A stretch of 62,023 nucleotides of DNA from JBKEDF01 sp047975325 (GCA_047975325.1 JBKEDF010000033.1:1-62023); one strand, 5' to 3'; positions 25,741 through 35,407 are shown, counted from the first letter of the stretch. The notes: generated by a model not told the origin, from the sequence alone. Translations and numbers: made by a program.

Positions 25741-27516
25741 ATGCCGAGTTACAGCGCCCCCGTGAAAGATATGCAATTCCTGTTGCATGACGTCATGAAA
25801 ATCGCGGAGGCAGGTATTCCCGGCTATGATGAATTGGACGAAAGCTTCACCGCCGCCGTACTGGAAGAGGCGGGCAAGCTGGCCTCCGAACAGCTCGCCC
25901 CGCTCAATGTTGCGGGCGATCTTGAAGGCTGCGTCCTGGAAAACGGCACCGTGCGGACCCCCAAGGGGTTTCAGGAGGCCTTTGCCGCGATGAAGGAAGG
26001 CGGCTGGACCGCGCTGGATTGCGATCCCGATTATGGCGGTCAGGGTCTTCCCTATCTGATGGGGACCGCGGTCGGGGAAATCTTCGTTGCCGCCAACATG
26101 GCCTTCAACATGTATCAGGGCCTGACCCATGGCGCCTATTCCGCGATCCATGTGCATGGCAGCGAGGAACAGAAAACCACCTACCTGCCAAGGATGGTCG
26201 GTTGCGACTGGACAGGTACGATGAACCTGACCGAGCCCCATTGCGGCACCGATCTGGGCCTTTTGCGGACCAGGGCGGAACCGCAGCAGGATGGCAGCTA
26301 TCACATCACCGGCCAGAAAATCTTCATCTCCGCCGGGGAACATGATCTGGCGGAAAATATCATCCATCTTGTCCTGGCCAAAGCCCCGGGTGGTGGCGAG
26401 GGGACAAAGGGGATCAGCCTTTTCATCGTGCCCAAGTTTCTGGTGAACCCGGATGGAAGCCTGGGGGCTCGCAATGCCGTCTCCTGCAGCAAACTTGAAG
26501 AAAAGATGGGCATTCACGGCAATGCCACCTGCGTCATGGATTACGACGGCGCAACGGGTTTCCTGCTGGGGGAGTTGCACAAGGGCATGCGCGCCATGTT
26601 CACCATGATGAACGAAGCGCGGCTGGGTGTCGGCCTTCAGGGCTATGCCCAGGCCGAGGCCGCCTATCAGAATGCCCTCACCTATGCGCGGGAACGCCTT
26701 CAGGGTCGCGCCGTGACAGGCCCGGCCAACAAGGACGGTCCCGCCGATCCGCTGATCGTCCACCCCGATATCCGCCGAATGCTGATGGATCAGAAAAGCT
26801 TTGTCGAAGGTGCCCGCGCGCTGACCTTCTGGGGGGCCTCGCTGATCGACCGGCATAACCGCAATGACGATGAAGCGGCTGACGGTCTGGTCGGTCTGCT
26901 CACCCCTGTCATCAAGGGATTTCAGACCGACAAGGGTTTTGAAATGGCCGTGCAGGCGCAACAGGTCTATGGCGGACATGGCTATATCGAGGAATGGGGA
27001 ATGAGCCAGTTCGCCCGGGATGCGCGTATCACCATGATCTACGAGGGCGCAAACGGGGTGCAGGCGCTGGATCTTGTCGGTCGCAAGCTTGCGGCCAATG
27101 GCGGCAAGGACATCATGGCCTTCTTCGAATTGGTCAAGACCGAATGCAAGGCCCATGACGGGGATGACCGGATGCAGGCCTTCACTGAACCGCTCAAGGC
27201 CGCATCCAAGCAGTTGCAGGCTGCGGGCATGTTCTTCATGCAGAAGGGCATGAAGGATCCCGACGCAGCGCTGGCCGGGTCCTATGATTTTATGCATCTG
27301 ATGGGGCATGTCTGCCTTGGTCTGATGTGGACCCGCATGGCACGGGCCGCGATGGACGCGCTTGATGCGGGTACGGGCGATGCGGATTTTCTCAGGGCCA
27401 AGATCACAACGGGGCAATATTACATGACCCGGCAACTGCCTGCCTGCGCCACGCATCTTGCCCGGATCGAAAGTGGCGCCACGCCGGTCATGTCGCTGCC
27501 GGCGGAGGCCTTCTGA
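25741..27516 (+). CDS. Acyl-CoA dehydrogenase with C-terminal extension (FadE-like)
   Basis: This FAD enzyme introduces the 2,3 double bond into acyl-CoA. The 591-residue length is that of the subgroup with an extra C-terminal helical domain. The FAD/substrate-binding strand reads MNLTEPHCGTDLGLLRTRAEP (first part about 161-181), followed by YHITGQKIFISAGEHD. The late block AQQVYGGHGYIEEW and IYEGANGVQALDL (about 430-442), which carries the usual catalytic Glu, is intact. It starts the enzyme part of an operon with GST, thiolase, cupin and FadJ. Confidence 0.95.
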   Translation: MPSYSAPVKDMQFLLHDVMKIAEAGIPGYDELDESFTAAVLEEAGKLASEQLAPLNVAGDLEGCVLENGTVRTPKGFQEAFAAMKEGGWTALDCDPDYGGQGLPYLMGTAVGEIFVAANMAFNMYQGLTHGAYSAIHVHGSEEQKTTYLPRMVGCDWTGTMNLTEPHCGTDLGLLRTRAEPQQDGSYHITGQKIFISAGEHDLAENIIHLVLAKAPGGGEGTKGISLFIVPKFLVNPDGSLGARNAVSCSKLEEKMGIHGNATCVMDYDGATGFLLGELHKGMRAMFTMMNEARLGVGLQGYAQAEAAYQNALTYARERLQGRAVTGPANKDGPADPLIVHPDIRRMLMDQKSFVEGARALTFWGASLIDRHNRNDDEAADGLVGLLTPVIKGFQTDKGFEMAVQAQQVYGGHGYIEEWGMSQFARDARITMIYEGANGVQALDLVGRKLAANGGKDIMAFFELVKTECKAHDGDDRMQAFTEPLKAASKQLQAAGMFFMQKGMKDPDAALAGSYDFMHLMGHVCLGLMWTRMARAAMDALDAGTGDADFLRAKITTGQYYMTRQLPACATHLARIESGATPVMSLPAEAF

Positions 27517-27533
27517 TCCATGCCGTGGGGGCG

Positions 27534-27547
27534 GGGAAATATTTCCC
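27534..27547. repeat. Perfect 14-bp palindrome between ACAD and GST genes
   Basis: GGGAAATATTTCCC is fully self-complementary and is extended by outer GCG/CGC with one unpaired G. It lies between the acyl-CoA dehydrogenase stop and the ribosome site of the GST gene. In RNA it could form a small hairpin that adjusts downstream expression. Confidence 0.5.
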
Positions 27548-27581
27548 GCTGCAAACAAGAGATCCCGGAGGAAAGAAACAA

Positions 27582-28217
27582 ATGGTCGCGCAACTCTATT
27601 GCTTTGGCGAAAGCGGAAACGCCTATAAATGCGCCCTGGCCCTTTCCCTGACGGGGATGGATTGGGAACCGGTCTTTGTCGATTTTTTCCACGGTGAAAC
27701 CCGGGGGGATGCGTTTCGGAAAATCAACCCCATGGGGGAAGTCCCGGTTCTACGCGAAGGGGATTTGACACTGACACAATCAGGATTGATCCTGACCCAT
27801 ATCGCCGAAAAGGCTGGCTGGTTGGGTGGACAGACGGAAGAGGCGCGCCGCCAGGTATTGCGATGGCTTTTCTGGGACGGCCACAAGTTTTCATCCCAGA
27901 TCGGCAATGCCCGGTTCCTGTCCAATTTCCTTGCACCGGAAAAACGGCCCGAAGGCGTAATTCCCTTTCTCATGGCGCGGCTCAAACCCGCCTACCGGCT
28001 TTTGAATGATCAGCTTTCCACATCCGACTGGATCGCGGGTGCAGACCCGACAATCGCCGACCTGGCGCTTTGCAGTTATCTTTACTACCCGGAACCTTTT
28101 GGCTTTTCCCGCACGGATTGGCCACATATCGATCGCTGGCTTGACCGTATCGCAGGCCTGCCCGGCTGGAAGCACCCCTATGATATGATGCCCGGCAACC
28201 CTTCGGATCGGGCATAA
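27582..28217 (+). CDS. Glutathione S-transferase family protein
   Basis: The 211-residue protein has an N-terminal thioredoxin-like GST domain (LYCFGESGNAYKCALALSL, with GSH-binding NPMGEVPVL near 47 and the TQSGLILTHIAEK stretch near 64) and an all-helical C-terminal domain with WIAGADPTIADLALCSYL. CCGGAGGAAAG fixes ATG 27582. Its place inside a beta-oxidation operon is common in Rhodobacterales; the substrate there is not known to me. Confidence 0.9.
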   Translation: MVAQLYCFGESGNAYKCALALSLTGMDWEPVFVDFFHGETRGDAFRKINPMGEVPVLREGDLTLTQSGLILTHIAEKAGWLGGQTEEARRQVLRWLFWDGHKFSSQIGNARFLSNFLAPEKRPEGVIPFLMARLKPAYRLLNDQLSTSDWIAGADPTIADLALCSYLYYPEPFGFSRTDWPHIDRWLDRIAGLPGWKHPYDMMPGNPSDRA

Positions 28218-28227
28218 GGAGGATATC

Positions 28228-29439
28228 ATGACTGACGCCTATATCTATGACGCCATCCGTTCCCCCCGCGGCAAGGGCCGCAAGGATGGCAGCCTGCATG
28301 AAGTAACCTCCGTCGCCCTGTCCGCGCAGATCCTCAATGCGATACAGGCACGTAACGGGCTGTCGGGACATGCGGTTGAAGATGTGATCTGGGGCAATGT
28401 CACGCAGGTCGGGGAACAGGGCGGTTGCCTTGCACGTTCGGCGGTGCTGCTTTCGGATCTTGATGAGGCCATCCCCGGTCTGTCGATCAACCGTTTCTGT
28501 GCCAGCGGGATGGAGGCGGTGAATCTGGCTGCCAATCAGGTCCGGGGCGGGGCCGGATCGGCCTATATCGCAGGCGGGGTGGAGATGATGGGTCGGGTCG
28601 CCATGGGGTCGGACGGGGCGGCAATTGCCGTCGATCCATCACTTGCCATGAAAACCTATTTCGTGCCGCAGGGCATATCCGCCGATATCATCGCCACGGA
28701 ATATGGATTCAGCCGCGATCAGGCCGATGCCTTCGCCGTGGAAAGCCAGCGCCGCGCCGCAAAGGCCTGGGACGAAAATCGTTTCGAACATTCCATCGTC
28801 CCGGTCCGGGATCGCAACGGGCTGACAATTCTGGATCGGGATGAATATATGCGCCCCGATACGGATATGCAGGCGCTTGGGGCGCTCAAGGCTTCTTTCA
28901 AGGACATGGGGGAAGTCATGCCCGGCTTCGACAAGCTGGCACTTATGAAATATCCGCATCTGGAACGGATCGAACATATCCATCACGCAGGAAATTCCTC
29001 GGGCATTGTCGACGGGGCGGCAGCACTGCTGATCGGCAACAAGGCCTTTGGCAAAGAACGGGGCCTGAAGCCCCGTGCAAGGATCCGCGCCACGGCAAAG
29101 ATCGGAACCGATCCGACAATCATGCTTACCGGTCCTGTACCGGTTACGGAAAAGATCCTGCGCGATTCCGGAATGACAATCGGCGATATCGACCTTTTCG
29201 AGGTGAACGAAGCCTTTGCCAGCGTGGTTTTACGTTTTCTTCAGGCCTTCGATGTGGATCCGGCCCGCGTCAACCCCAATGGCGGCTCCATTGCCATGGG
29301 ACATCCGCTTGGCGCAACCGGGGCAATCATCATCGGCACGCTGCTGGATGAATTGGAACGAACCGGGAAGGGCACCGGGCTTGCAACGCTTTGCATTGCT
29401 TCAGGTATGGGCGCGGCCACGATCATCGAACGCATCTGA
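28228..29439 (+). CDS. Acetyl-CoA acyltransferase (thiolase)
   Basis: Thiolase cleaves 3-ketoacyl-CoA with CoA in the last beta-oxidation step. The 403-residue protein shows the nucleophilic C91 in NRFCASGMEAVN, H359 in AMGHPLGATGA and C389 in LCIASGMG, the complete catalytic set. AAGGAGG precedes ATG 28228. It follows the GST gene by ten bases and leads to the cupin and FadJ genes, giving the usual thiolase plus hydratase/dehydrogenase pairing. Degradative FadA-type and biosynthetic types cannot be told apart by motifs alone; context favours the former. Confidence 0.94.
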   Translation: MTDAYIYDAIRSPRGKGRKDGSLHEVTSVALSAQILNAIQARNGLSGHAVEDVIWGNVTQVGEQGGCLARSAVLLSDLDEAIPGLSINRFCASGMEAVNLAANQVRGGAGSAYIAGGVEMMGRVAMGSDGAAIAVDPSLAMKTYFVPQGISADIIATEYGFSRDQADAFAVESQRRAAKAWDENRFEHSIVPVRDRNGLTILDRDEYMRPDTDMQALGALKASFKDMGEVMPGFDKLALMKYPHLERIEHIHHAGNSSGIVDGAAALLIGNKAFGKERGLKPRARIRATAKIGTDPTIMLTGPVPVTEKILRDSGMTIGDIDLFEVNEAFASVVLRFLQAFDVDPARVNPNGGSIAMGHPLGATGAIIIGTLLDELERTGKGTGLATLCIASGMGAATIIERI

Positions 29440-29470
29440 GGGTCCCAACCTCTGGGGGAAAGGATGAAGC

Positions 29471-29947
29471 ATGCCAGTTATCGACAAATCTCGACTACCG
29501 GTCAGGACGGGATCAATCTATCCCGACCCTTATGCCAGCCAGATGGCGGGGCGGTCGTCCCTTCGGCTTGGTCAGGCAGGCGGGCTTACGCAATTCGGGG
29601 TGAATGAGGTGATCCTGGCCCCCGGTGCAACATCATCGTTGCGCCATTGGCATCACCGGGAAGACGAATTCGTGATGATCCTGCAGGGCGAATGCGTGCT
29701 GCTACAGGATGAGGGCGAATATATCATGCGCCCGGGCGATTGCGCAGCCTTCCCGGCAGGCGATTCAAACGGGCATCATTTCCTGAACCGGACGGATGAG
29801 GAGGCGCGCTTTCTTGTCATCGGCAGCAAAATGGATCCTGAACATGTCAGCTATTCGGATGTCGATCTGGAACTGGACCTGGCAGGGGGCGAAAGCCGTT
29901 TCACCCATCGCGATGGAACAGATTATTCCATAAGGAGGACGCAATGA
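29471..29947 (+). CDS. Cupin-domain protein in the beta-oxidation operon
   Basis: The 158-residue single-cupin protein has the first metal motif in SSLRHWHHREDEFVMILQGE (His, His, Glu; about 57-76) and the second in FPAGDSNGHHFLNR (His near 104). GGGGAAAGGATG precedes the start. It overlaps the fadJ start by four bases, so it belongs to the operon. The family often binds a metal and may act on, or sense, a small acid; no function is known for this one. Confidence 0.85.
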   Translation: MPVIDKSRLPVRTGSIYPDPYASQMAGRSSLRLGQAGGLTQFGVNEVILAPGATSSLRHWHHREDEFVMILQGECVLLQDEGEYIMRPGDCAAFPAGDSNGHHFLNRTDEEARFLVIGSKMDPEHVSYSDVDLELDLAGGESRFTHRDGTDYSIRRTQ

Positions 29948-32145
29948 CCGATTTCACCTATGCCGTGGATGAAGATGGTGTGGCCACCTTTATCTGGGAC
30001 AAACCCGGCGCATCCATGAATGTGATGACACGTGAGGGTTTCGCCGAACTTTCCGACATGCTGGACCGCGCGCTATCCGATCCGGTGGTGAAGGGGATTA
30101 TCATCACATCGGGCAAAAAGGATTTTGCCGGGGGGATGGATCTGAACGTGCTCGCCTCCGTCCGGGAAGAGGCGGGTGATAACCCGGCCCCCGCACTTTT
30201 CGATCTGACCATGACGGGTCACAATATCCTGCGGAAAATGGAACGGGCCGGAATGGACCCCAAGACCAACAAGGGCGGCAAGCCTGTGGTCTGCGCAATC
30301 CCGGGCACCTGCGCGGGGATCGCCACCGAAATCGCGCTGGCCTGCCACCACCGGATCATGGCCGATAGGCCAAAGGCAAGGATCGGCCTGCCGGAAATCC
30401 TGGTCGGGCTTTTCCCCGGAGCGGGTGGTACAACGCGGTTTTCCCGCATGGTCGGCGCGATGGCAGCAGCCCCGGTGCTTCTGGAAGGCCGGATGATGGC
30501 GCCGAAACAGGCCAAGGCGGCAGGGCTTATCGATGAGGTCGTCCCCCCGGAGGAACTTCTGATCCGGGCCCGGGAATGGGTGCTTGCGGCCAAGGATACC
30601 GATATCGTCAAACCCTGGGATCAGAAGGGATGGAAGATGCCCGGCGGTGCGCCTTATCACCCGGCAGGCTTCATGACCTTCGTGGGCGCCAATGCCATGG
30701 TCATGGGCAAGACAATGGGGGTATACCCTGCTGCGAAAGCCTTGCTTTCAGCCGTTTACGAAGGGGCGCTCGTCCCATTTGATACGGCATTGAAAATCGA
30801 GGCGCGCTGGTTCACCTCGATCCTGATGAATCCAAGCTCCAGTGCGATGATCCGGTCACTCTTCCTGAACAAGGAGGCGCTGGAAAAGGGTGCAAACCGG
30901 CCCGCCCTACCCGATCAACGGGTGCAGAAGGTCGGCGTGATCGGCGCGGGAATGATGGGGGCCGGCATCGCCTATGTTTCGGCCAATGCCGGGATGGAAG
31001 TCGTCCTGATCGACGCCAGTCGCGAGGCCGCCGAACGTGGCAAGGCCCATTCGGAGGCCATCCTCGACAAGGGAATCAGTCGCCGCAAGGTAACGGAAGA
31101 AAAGAAGGCCGAGGTTCTGGGCCGGATCGCCCCCGGCACCGATTATGCCGCGCTGAAGGGCTGCGATCTGATTGTCGAAGCGGTGTTCGAGGATCCGAAG
31201 ATCAAGGCGGAGGTAACCGCGAAGGTCGAGGCCGCCGTGGGCCCGGATTGCATCTTTGCCACCAATACTTCCACCCTGCCGATTTCCGATCTGGCCGGGG
31301 CCAGCCGGCGGCCGGATCAGTTTATCGGGATCCATTTCTTTTCCCCGGTGGATAAGATGATGCTGGTGGAAATCATTCGCGGCAAGAAAACCGGCGATCG
31401 TGCCGTGGCCAAGGCGCTCGACTATGTCCGGCAGATCCGCAAGACACCCATCGTGGTTCATGATGCACGCTTCTTCTATGCCAATCGCTGTATCATTCCC
31501 TATATCAATGAGGGGCTGCGCATGGTGGCCGAAGGCGTGGAACCCGCGCTGGTGGAAAATGCGGCAAAACTGCTGGGCTTTCCCCTGGGTCCCTTGCAGC
31601 TGGTCGATGAAACCTCAATCGATCTGGGCGCAAAGATTGCTAGGGCAACCCGCGCGGCAATGGGTGATGCCTATCCCGATGGGGCGGTGGATGAAGTAAT
31701 CTTCGCCATGGCCGATCAGGGCCGGATGGGCCGCAAGGCAAAGGCGGGTTTCTATAGCTATGATGAGGCAGGCAAACGGCAGGGCCTGTGGGATGGGCTG
31801 GCTTCCGCCTGGCCCGTGAAAGAAGAACAACCGGAACTAACGGAGTTGCAGCACCGGTTGATGATGGTCCAGGTTCTGGAAGCCGTGCGCGCCCTTGAGG
31901 AAGGGGTCCTGACCGATATCCGCGAAGGCGATGTCGGGGCAATTCTTGGCTGGGGCTTCGCACCATGGTCGGGCGGGCCGTTTTCCTGGCTGGACATGAT
32001 CGGCGCGGCCAGGGCAGTCGAAATTTGCAACGGGCTGGAGCCACATTTTGGTGCAAGATTCCGCGCACCAAATCTGCTGCGGGAAATAGCAGAGGCATCC
32101 GATAGTTTCCATCGCCGCTTTGGATCAGACACCCGGGCCGCGTGA
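29944..32145 (+). CDS. Bifunctional enoyl-CoA hydratase/3-hydroxyacyl-CoA dehydrogenase (FadJ-like)
   Basis: The 733-residue multifunctional enzyme performs steps two and three of beta-oxidation. The crotonase domain (about 1-200) has the oxyanion stretch KDFAGGMDLNVL and GLPEILVGLFPGAGGTTR. The dehydrogenase part starts near 325 with VGVIGAGMMGAGIAYVSA (NAD-binding GxGxxG), then NTSTLPISDLAG and IGIHFFSPVDKM with the catalytic His. A C-terminal 3HCDH domain repeat follows. The start lies within an ATGA overlap with the cupin gene. Confidence 0.95.
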   Translation: MTDFTYAVDEDGVATFIWDKPGASMNVMTREGFAELSDMLDRALSDPVVKGIIITSGKKDFAGGMDLNVLASVREEAGDNPAPALFDLTMTGHNILRKMERAGMDPKTNKGGKPVVCAIPGTCAGIATEIALACHHRIMADRPKARIGLPEILVGLFPGAGGTTRFSRMVGAMAAAPVLLEGRMMAPKQAKAAGLIDEVVPPEELLIRAREWVLAAKDTDIVKPWDQKGWKMPGGAPYHPAGFMTFVGANAMVMGKTMGVYPAAKALLSAVYEGALVPFDTALKIEARWFTSILMNPSSSAMIRSLFLNKEALEKGANRPALPDQRVQKVGVIGAGMMGAGIAYVSANAGMEVVLIDASREAAERGKAHSEAILDKGISRRKVTEEKKAEVLGRIAPGTDYAALKGCDLIVEAVFEDPKIKAEVTAKVEAAVGPDCIFATNTSTLPISDLAGASRRPDQFIGIHFFSPVDKMMLVEIIRGKKTGDRAVAKALDYVRQIRKTPIVVHDARFFYANRCIIPYINEGLRMVAEGVEPALVENAAKLLGFPLGPLQLVDETSIDLGAKIARATRAAMGDAYPDGAVDEVIFAMADQGRMGRKAKAGFYSYDEAGKRQGLWDGLASAWPVKEEQPELTELQHRLMMVQVLEAVRALEEGVLTDIREGDVGAILGWGFAPWSGGPFSWLDMIGAARAVEICNGLEPHFGARFRAPNLLREIAEASDSFHRRFGSDTRAA

Positions 32146-32235
32146 TCAGGACGGACCGCCCGGATCATCAGGGGTGATGCTGTGCTGCCAACTGGTGGAG
32201 GGAGGGCTGCCCCCGCTTCAGGCTGCACTTCACGC

Positions 32236-32255
32236 CAGCCAGCGCATCCTGGCTG
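32236..32255. terminator. Hairpin between convergent fadJ-like and dctM genes
   Basis: CAGCCAG and CTGGCTG form a perfect seven-base stem around CGCATC. The 154-base intergenic region holds no gene. There is no T-tract on either strand, so termination here would need Rho or be weak. Confidence 0.35.
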
Positions 32256-32299
32256 AACCTGGTCGGCGCTTCATATCAATGCTGAACAGTGCCTTACCG

Positions 32300-33571
32300 T
32301 CAACGGACCAGAAACAATGAAATCGCAGGAACATAGGTAACCAGCAACAGGCCGGTTAAACGGATCATGAAGAACGGAAGGACACCGCGGGCCACCTCAT
32401 GAACCGGCAGGCGCGCGATCCCGGCGATGACGAACAGGTTCAGCCCGATCGGAGGGGTCAAGGTTGCAATTTCGACATTGGCAACCATGATAACCGCGAA
32501 ATGTATCGGATCAATTCCCTGCGCCATCGCAAGCGGAAACAAGAGCGGCGAGGTCAATACGATAAGGGCAATTCCATCCAGAAACATGCCCAGGATCAGC
32601 AAAACGCAATTGACAGCAAGCAGAAACATCCACGGGCTGAGGTCCGTTTCGGAAATAACCGAAACAAGAGTTGCCGAAACCCCCATGCGCGCAAGAACAA
32701 ACCCGACCAGGGAACCACCCATGACCACCGCGAATATCATCGTCGTTTGCAGGACGGATTCCCTCGCGACATCCCAGAACTCGGACACCCCAATCGAACG
32801 ATAAATTAACAGGCCAAGCAATGCGGCATAGGCTGCGGCAAAGGCAGATACCTCCGTCGGCGTCATGAAACCGCTATAGATGGACCCGATGATCAGCACA
32901 GGCATGAACATCGCGGGGAAAGTTCTGGGGATACGACTGAAAAACCCCTGCCAATCGATGCGTGGTGCGACAATCCCGTAGTCACCTTTCCGAACCATGA
33001 AGCGCACCCCGACAATGAGGAGCGCAGCCTCCATCAGACCCGGAATGATCCCCGCAATAAACAGCCTGTCAACCGGAAGCCCGACGATGGAGCCAATAAG
33101 GATAAAGCTGAGCGATGGCGGGATCATGATCCCAAGTGTACCGCCAACCGCCACGATAGCGGCGGAAAACCGGGCTGGATATTGTTCCTTTCTCAGGGCC
33201 GATACCGTTGAGGACCCAATCGCCGCGGCAGATCCAACGGACGATCCGGATATTGCGGCAAAGAACACACTGGTGATCAGGACGGTCAATGCCAACCCGC
33301 CGCGCGCAGCCCGCACGATTGCGCCGACAAGTTCAATCATGAGTTCGGCAATGCGACCGCGCATCATCAGGTTGCCGGCAAGAATGAACATCGGAATCGC
33401 CATCAGCGAATAGCTGTTAACGGATTTAAAAGCGGTTTGCGCGATAACAGTCGGCGGAACCCCCTCAATGCTGAGCACCATGAGCGCGGTAACAAGACCA
33501 AGCGCAACCGAAACATGGGTGCCGATCGCAAGCAAAAGCAGCGTCAGCACGAGAGCCGCCATCAAAATCAT
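32300..33571 (-). CDS. TRAP transporter large permease DctM (system 1)
   Basis: DctM is the transport channel of a Na+-driven tripartite ATP-independent periplasmic carrier. The 423-residue protein has about 12 membrane segments and the family blocks AIPMFILAGNLMMRGRIAEL (about 58-77), SGSSVGSAAAIG, GTLGIMIPPSLSFILIG and TLTPPIGLNLFVIAGI near the end. It overlaps the DctQ gene by four bases. It is the last gene of the dctP-dctQ-dctM unit read from operator A and marks the left edge of the catabolic island. Confidence 0.96.
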   Translation of the reverse strand: MILMAALVLTLLLLAIGTHVSVALGLVTALMVLSIEGVPPTVIAQTAFKSVNSYSLMAIPMFILAGNLMMRGRIAELMIELVGAIVRAARGGLALTVLITSVFFAAISGSSVGSAAAIGSSTVSALRKEQYPARFSAAIVAVGGTLGIMIPPSLSFILIGSIVGLPVDRLFIAGIIPGLMEAALLIVGVRFMVRKGDYGIVAPRIDWQGFFSRIPRTFPAMFMPVLIIGSIYSGFMTPTEVSAFAAAYAALLGLLIYRSIGVSEFWDVARESVLQTTMIFAVVMGGSLVGFVLARMGVSATLVSVISETDLSPWMFLLAVNCVLLILGMFLDGIALIVLTSPLLFPLAMAQGIDPIHFAVIMVANVEIATLTPPIGLNLFVIAGIARLPVHEVARGVLPFFMIRLTGLLLVTYVPAISLFLVR

Positions 33572-34167
33572 GTCGAGATATCCTTGCTTGCGGCCCCGGC
33601 CTCCGGCGATGGTTCGTCCAAATGATACGGGTCAATCCCACGCAGAGCGTCCATGAACCCGCCCAGATAGTAGATACACATCAGCACGGCGCCGATCGGC
33701 ATCGCCAGAAACAGGATCCACATCGGAAGATCGAGATTCGAATCCGTCATCATGCCGATTGATTTGTACCGGATCACCTGCGGAATTGCGGCATAGAGCA
33801 ACACGCCTGCGAATATCACACCGAAAGCACTGGAGAGGATATGGCACAACTGCCGCAGCTTTTGCGGGAGATGATCAACCAGCATCTCGGTGCGGATCAT
33901 GTGACCGGCCCGGCCCGCACAACCGATGGTCAGAAAGAACGCCCAGAGCATGAGATAACGGACCGATTCTTCTGCCCAGAAATAGCTGTGCGAAAGCGAT
34001 GAACGGCTGATTGCCTCAAGCAGCATGATGCATGTCGCAAAAACCGTCAGGAATGTCGCAAGGTTGAGCAGGACGGTACGTTCGATCCTACCCCACCAAT
34101 GGCTGGGGCCTCCGGGGGGAGGCCCAACCTCACGACTTGCGCGTGCGCTTTCCGGTTCAGACGCCAC
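33568..34167 (-). CDS. TRAP transporter small permease DctQ (system 1)
   Basis: This 199-residue protein has four membrane segments, with the DctQ blocks WAEESVRYLMLWAFFLTIGCA and RAGHMIRTEMLVDHLP in the middle. The start is GTG 34167, inside the last codons of dctP (11-base overlap), with AAGGTGA about seven bases upstream. It stabilises the DctM channel. Confidence 0.93.
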   Translation of the reverse strand: MASEPESARASREVGPPPGGPSHWWGRIERTVLLNLATFLTVFATCIMLLEAISRSSLSHSYFWAEESVRYLMLWAFFLTIGCAGRAGHMIRTEMLVDHLPQKLRQLCHILSSAFGVIFAGVLLYAAIPQVIRYKSIGMMTDSNLDLPMWILFLAMPIGAVLMCIYYLGGFMDALRGIDPYHLDEPSPEAGAASKDIST

Positions 34168-35158
34168 ACTTCACCTTTATGTCGTCAAATGCCTGCATCG
34201 CATCGGGATACTGTTCGCGGAAGCTGTCATTGTCACCGCTGGCCCGGTCGATCCAACGGGCTTTTTCGGCATCGTCGGCAAAGACGACATTGGCGCCTTC
34301 TTCCTGCATCTTCTTGACGATCTGGTCATCGGTCTCACGGGCTTCGACCCATTGACGTTCGACAATTTCGTCAACGGTCGTGCTGATGGCGGATTGCTGT
34401 TCTTCAGGCAGGCCTTCGAACCAGGGCTTGTCCACGACGATTGCGTAAATGGTCATCGAAAAGCCCGGCACACGGAAGGCGTTGTTGCCGGTCATGCCAA
34501 TCATTTCCGACCATCCGGCAGGCGAAGTGATAATACCGTCAATGGCCCCCTGTGACAGCGCCGTTCCCATCTCGGAAGCTGGCATCGAGACACCGCTGAT
34601 CCCAAGGCTTTCCATCATGTTCAAAAGGATACGCCCACCCGTTACGCGGACCTTGGTGTTTTCAAGGTCCTCCATCTTGTCAACCTCGCGGTCCTTGAAG
34701 ATGAACAGCTGGTCAGAGGCGCGCAGCAGGCCAAGCACCTTGAAATTAGCCGGTTCAACCTGGCTCGACAGCAGTTCCGTAATGCCATCCAGGAAACAGG
34801 TATTGGCTGTCATTTCGTCGTTGGTAGCAAAGGGCAGGGTCAGAAACCCGGTGGCCGGGGCGATGGTTTCAAGCCGCACCGTCACCGGCCAGACCATATG
34901 CACGGCCCCCGTCCCCAGGGCCGCCAGAGCATCCTGTTCACTATAGAGCATCCCCGCAGGAAACACCTTCACCTCAAGCTCATCATTGGTGCGCTCAGCC
35001 ACCTTTTCGGCAAACTCGTTCATGTAGCCGGTCTTCCAATGCGTCGCGGCTACCTCACTCGGCAGCACCAAATCGGCTGCAATTGCCCCGCTGGCAAAGC
35101 CGGAGGTGGCAAATAGCGCAGCGGCACAGGTCATCTTCAGCTTTGCGTAGAGGGTCAT
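34157..35158 (-). CDS. TRAP transporter substrate-binding protein DctP (system 1)
   Basis: The 333-residue periplasmic receptor has a signal peptide (about 1-27, ending AIAA) and a mature part starting DLVLPSEVAATHWKTGYMNEF. The helix-9/strand signature is KVRVTGGRILLNMMESLG, where the Arg of KVRVTGG is expected to bind the ligand's carboxylate, as in most DctP proteins. ATG 35158 has GGAGAAGAGA directly before it. The ligand is probably an organic acid taken up for the island's pathway. Confidence 0.94.
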   Translation of the reverse strand: MTLYAKLKMTCAAALFATSGFASGAIAADLVLPSEVAATHWKTGYMNEFAEKVAERTNDELEVKVFPAGMLYSEQDALAALGTGAVHMVWPVTVRLETIAPATGFLTLPFATNDEMTANTCFLDGITELLSSQVEPANFKVLGLLRASDQLFIFKDREVDKMEDLENTKVRVTGGRILLNMMESLGISGVSMPASEMGTALSQGAIDGIITSPAGWSEMIGMTGNNAFRVPGFSMTIYAIVVDKPWFEGLPEEQQSAISTTVDEIVERQWVEARETDDQIVKKMQEEGANVVFADDAEKARWIDRASGDNDSFREQYPDAMQAFDDIKVKCGV

Positions 35159-35368
35159 TCTCTTCTCCATGTCAGATAACGAGTTTTTTCAGCGACGTTC
35201 TGTATCGGCTGCCCGGGCAAACGCGCAGCACCAACCTAAGAGCCGTCCAGTGCCGGAAAGCCGACACTTTGGAAACGAGACAACTATCGTCCCTGGACTC
35301 TGCGCAGTCCCGACAAACCATTGTCTGACTTTACCTTGCGGCTGATTTTACCGTCACTGCATATCAGC

Positions 35369-35407
35369 ATCATTTCGAAGCCATATAAGATTGTCAACAG
35401 AAAACAG
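35369..35407 (-). promoter_or_regulatory. Promoter and GntR operator A (dctP system 1)
   Basis: Operator copy TTGTCAACAGAAAACAG lies at 35391-35407 on the plus strand (three mismatches to TTGTCNACNGTNGACAA). On the minus strand the same bases provide a -35 TTGACA (35397-35392), then 17 bases, then AATGAT (35374-35369) as -10. A repressor on the site would cover the -35 of the dctPQM promoter. The rest of the 309-base gap between the broken SDR gene and dctP shows no gene. Confidence 0.7.

Noticed and set aside
25687..27558. A long open frame (623 codons) on the minus strand opposite the acyl-CoA dehydrogenase gene
   Set aside because: It mirrors the codon structure of a clear plus-strand enzyme gene, has low-complexity His/Gly/Arg-rich translation and no domain pattern; it is a shadow frame caused by high GC.
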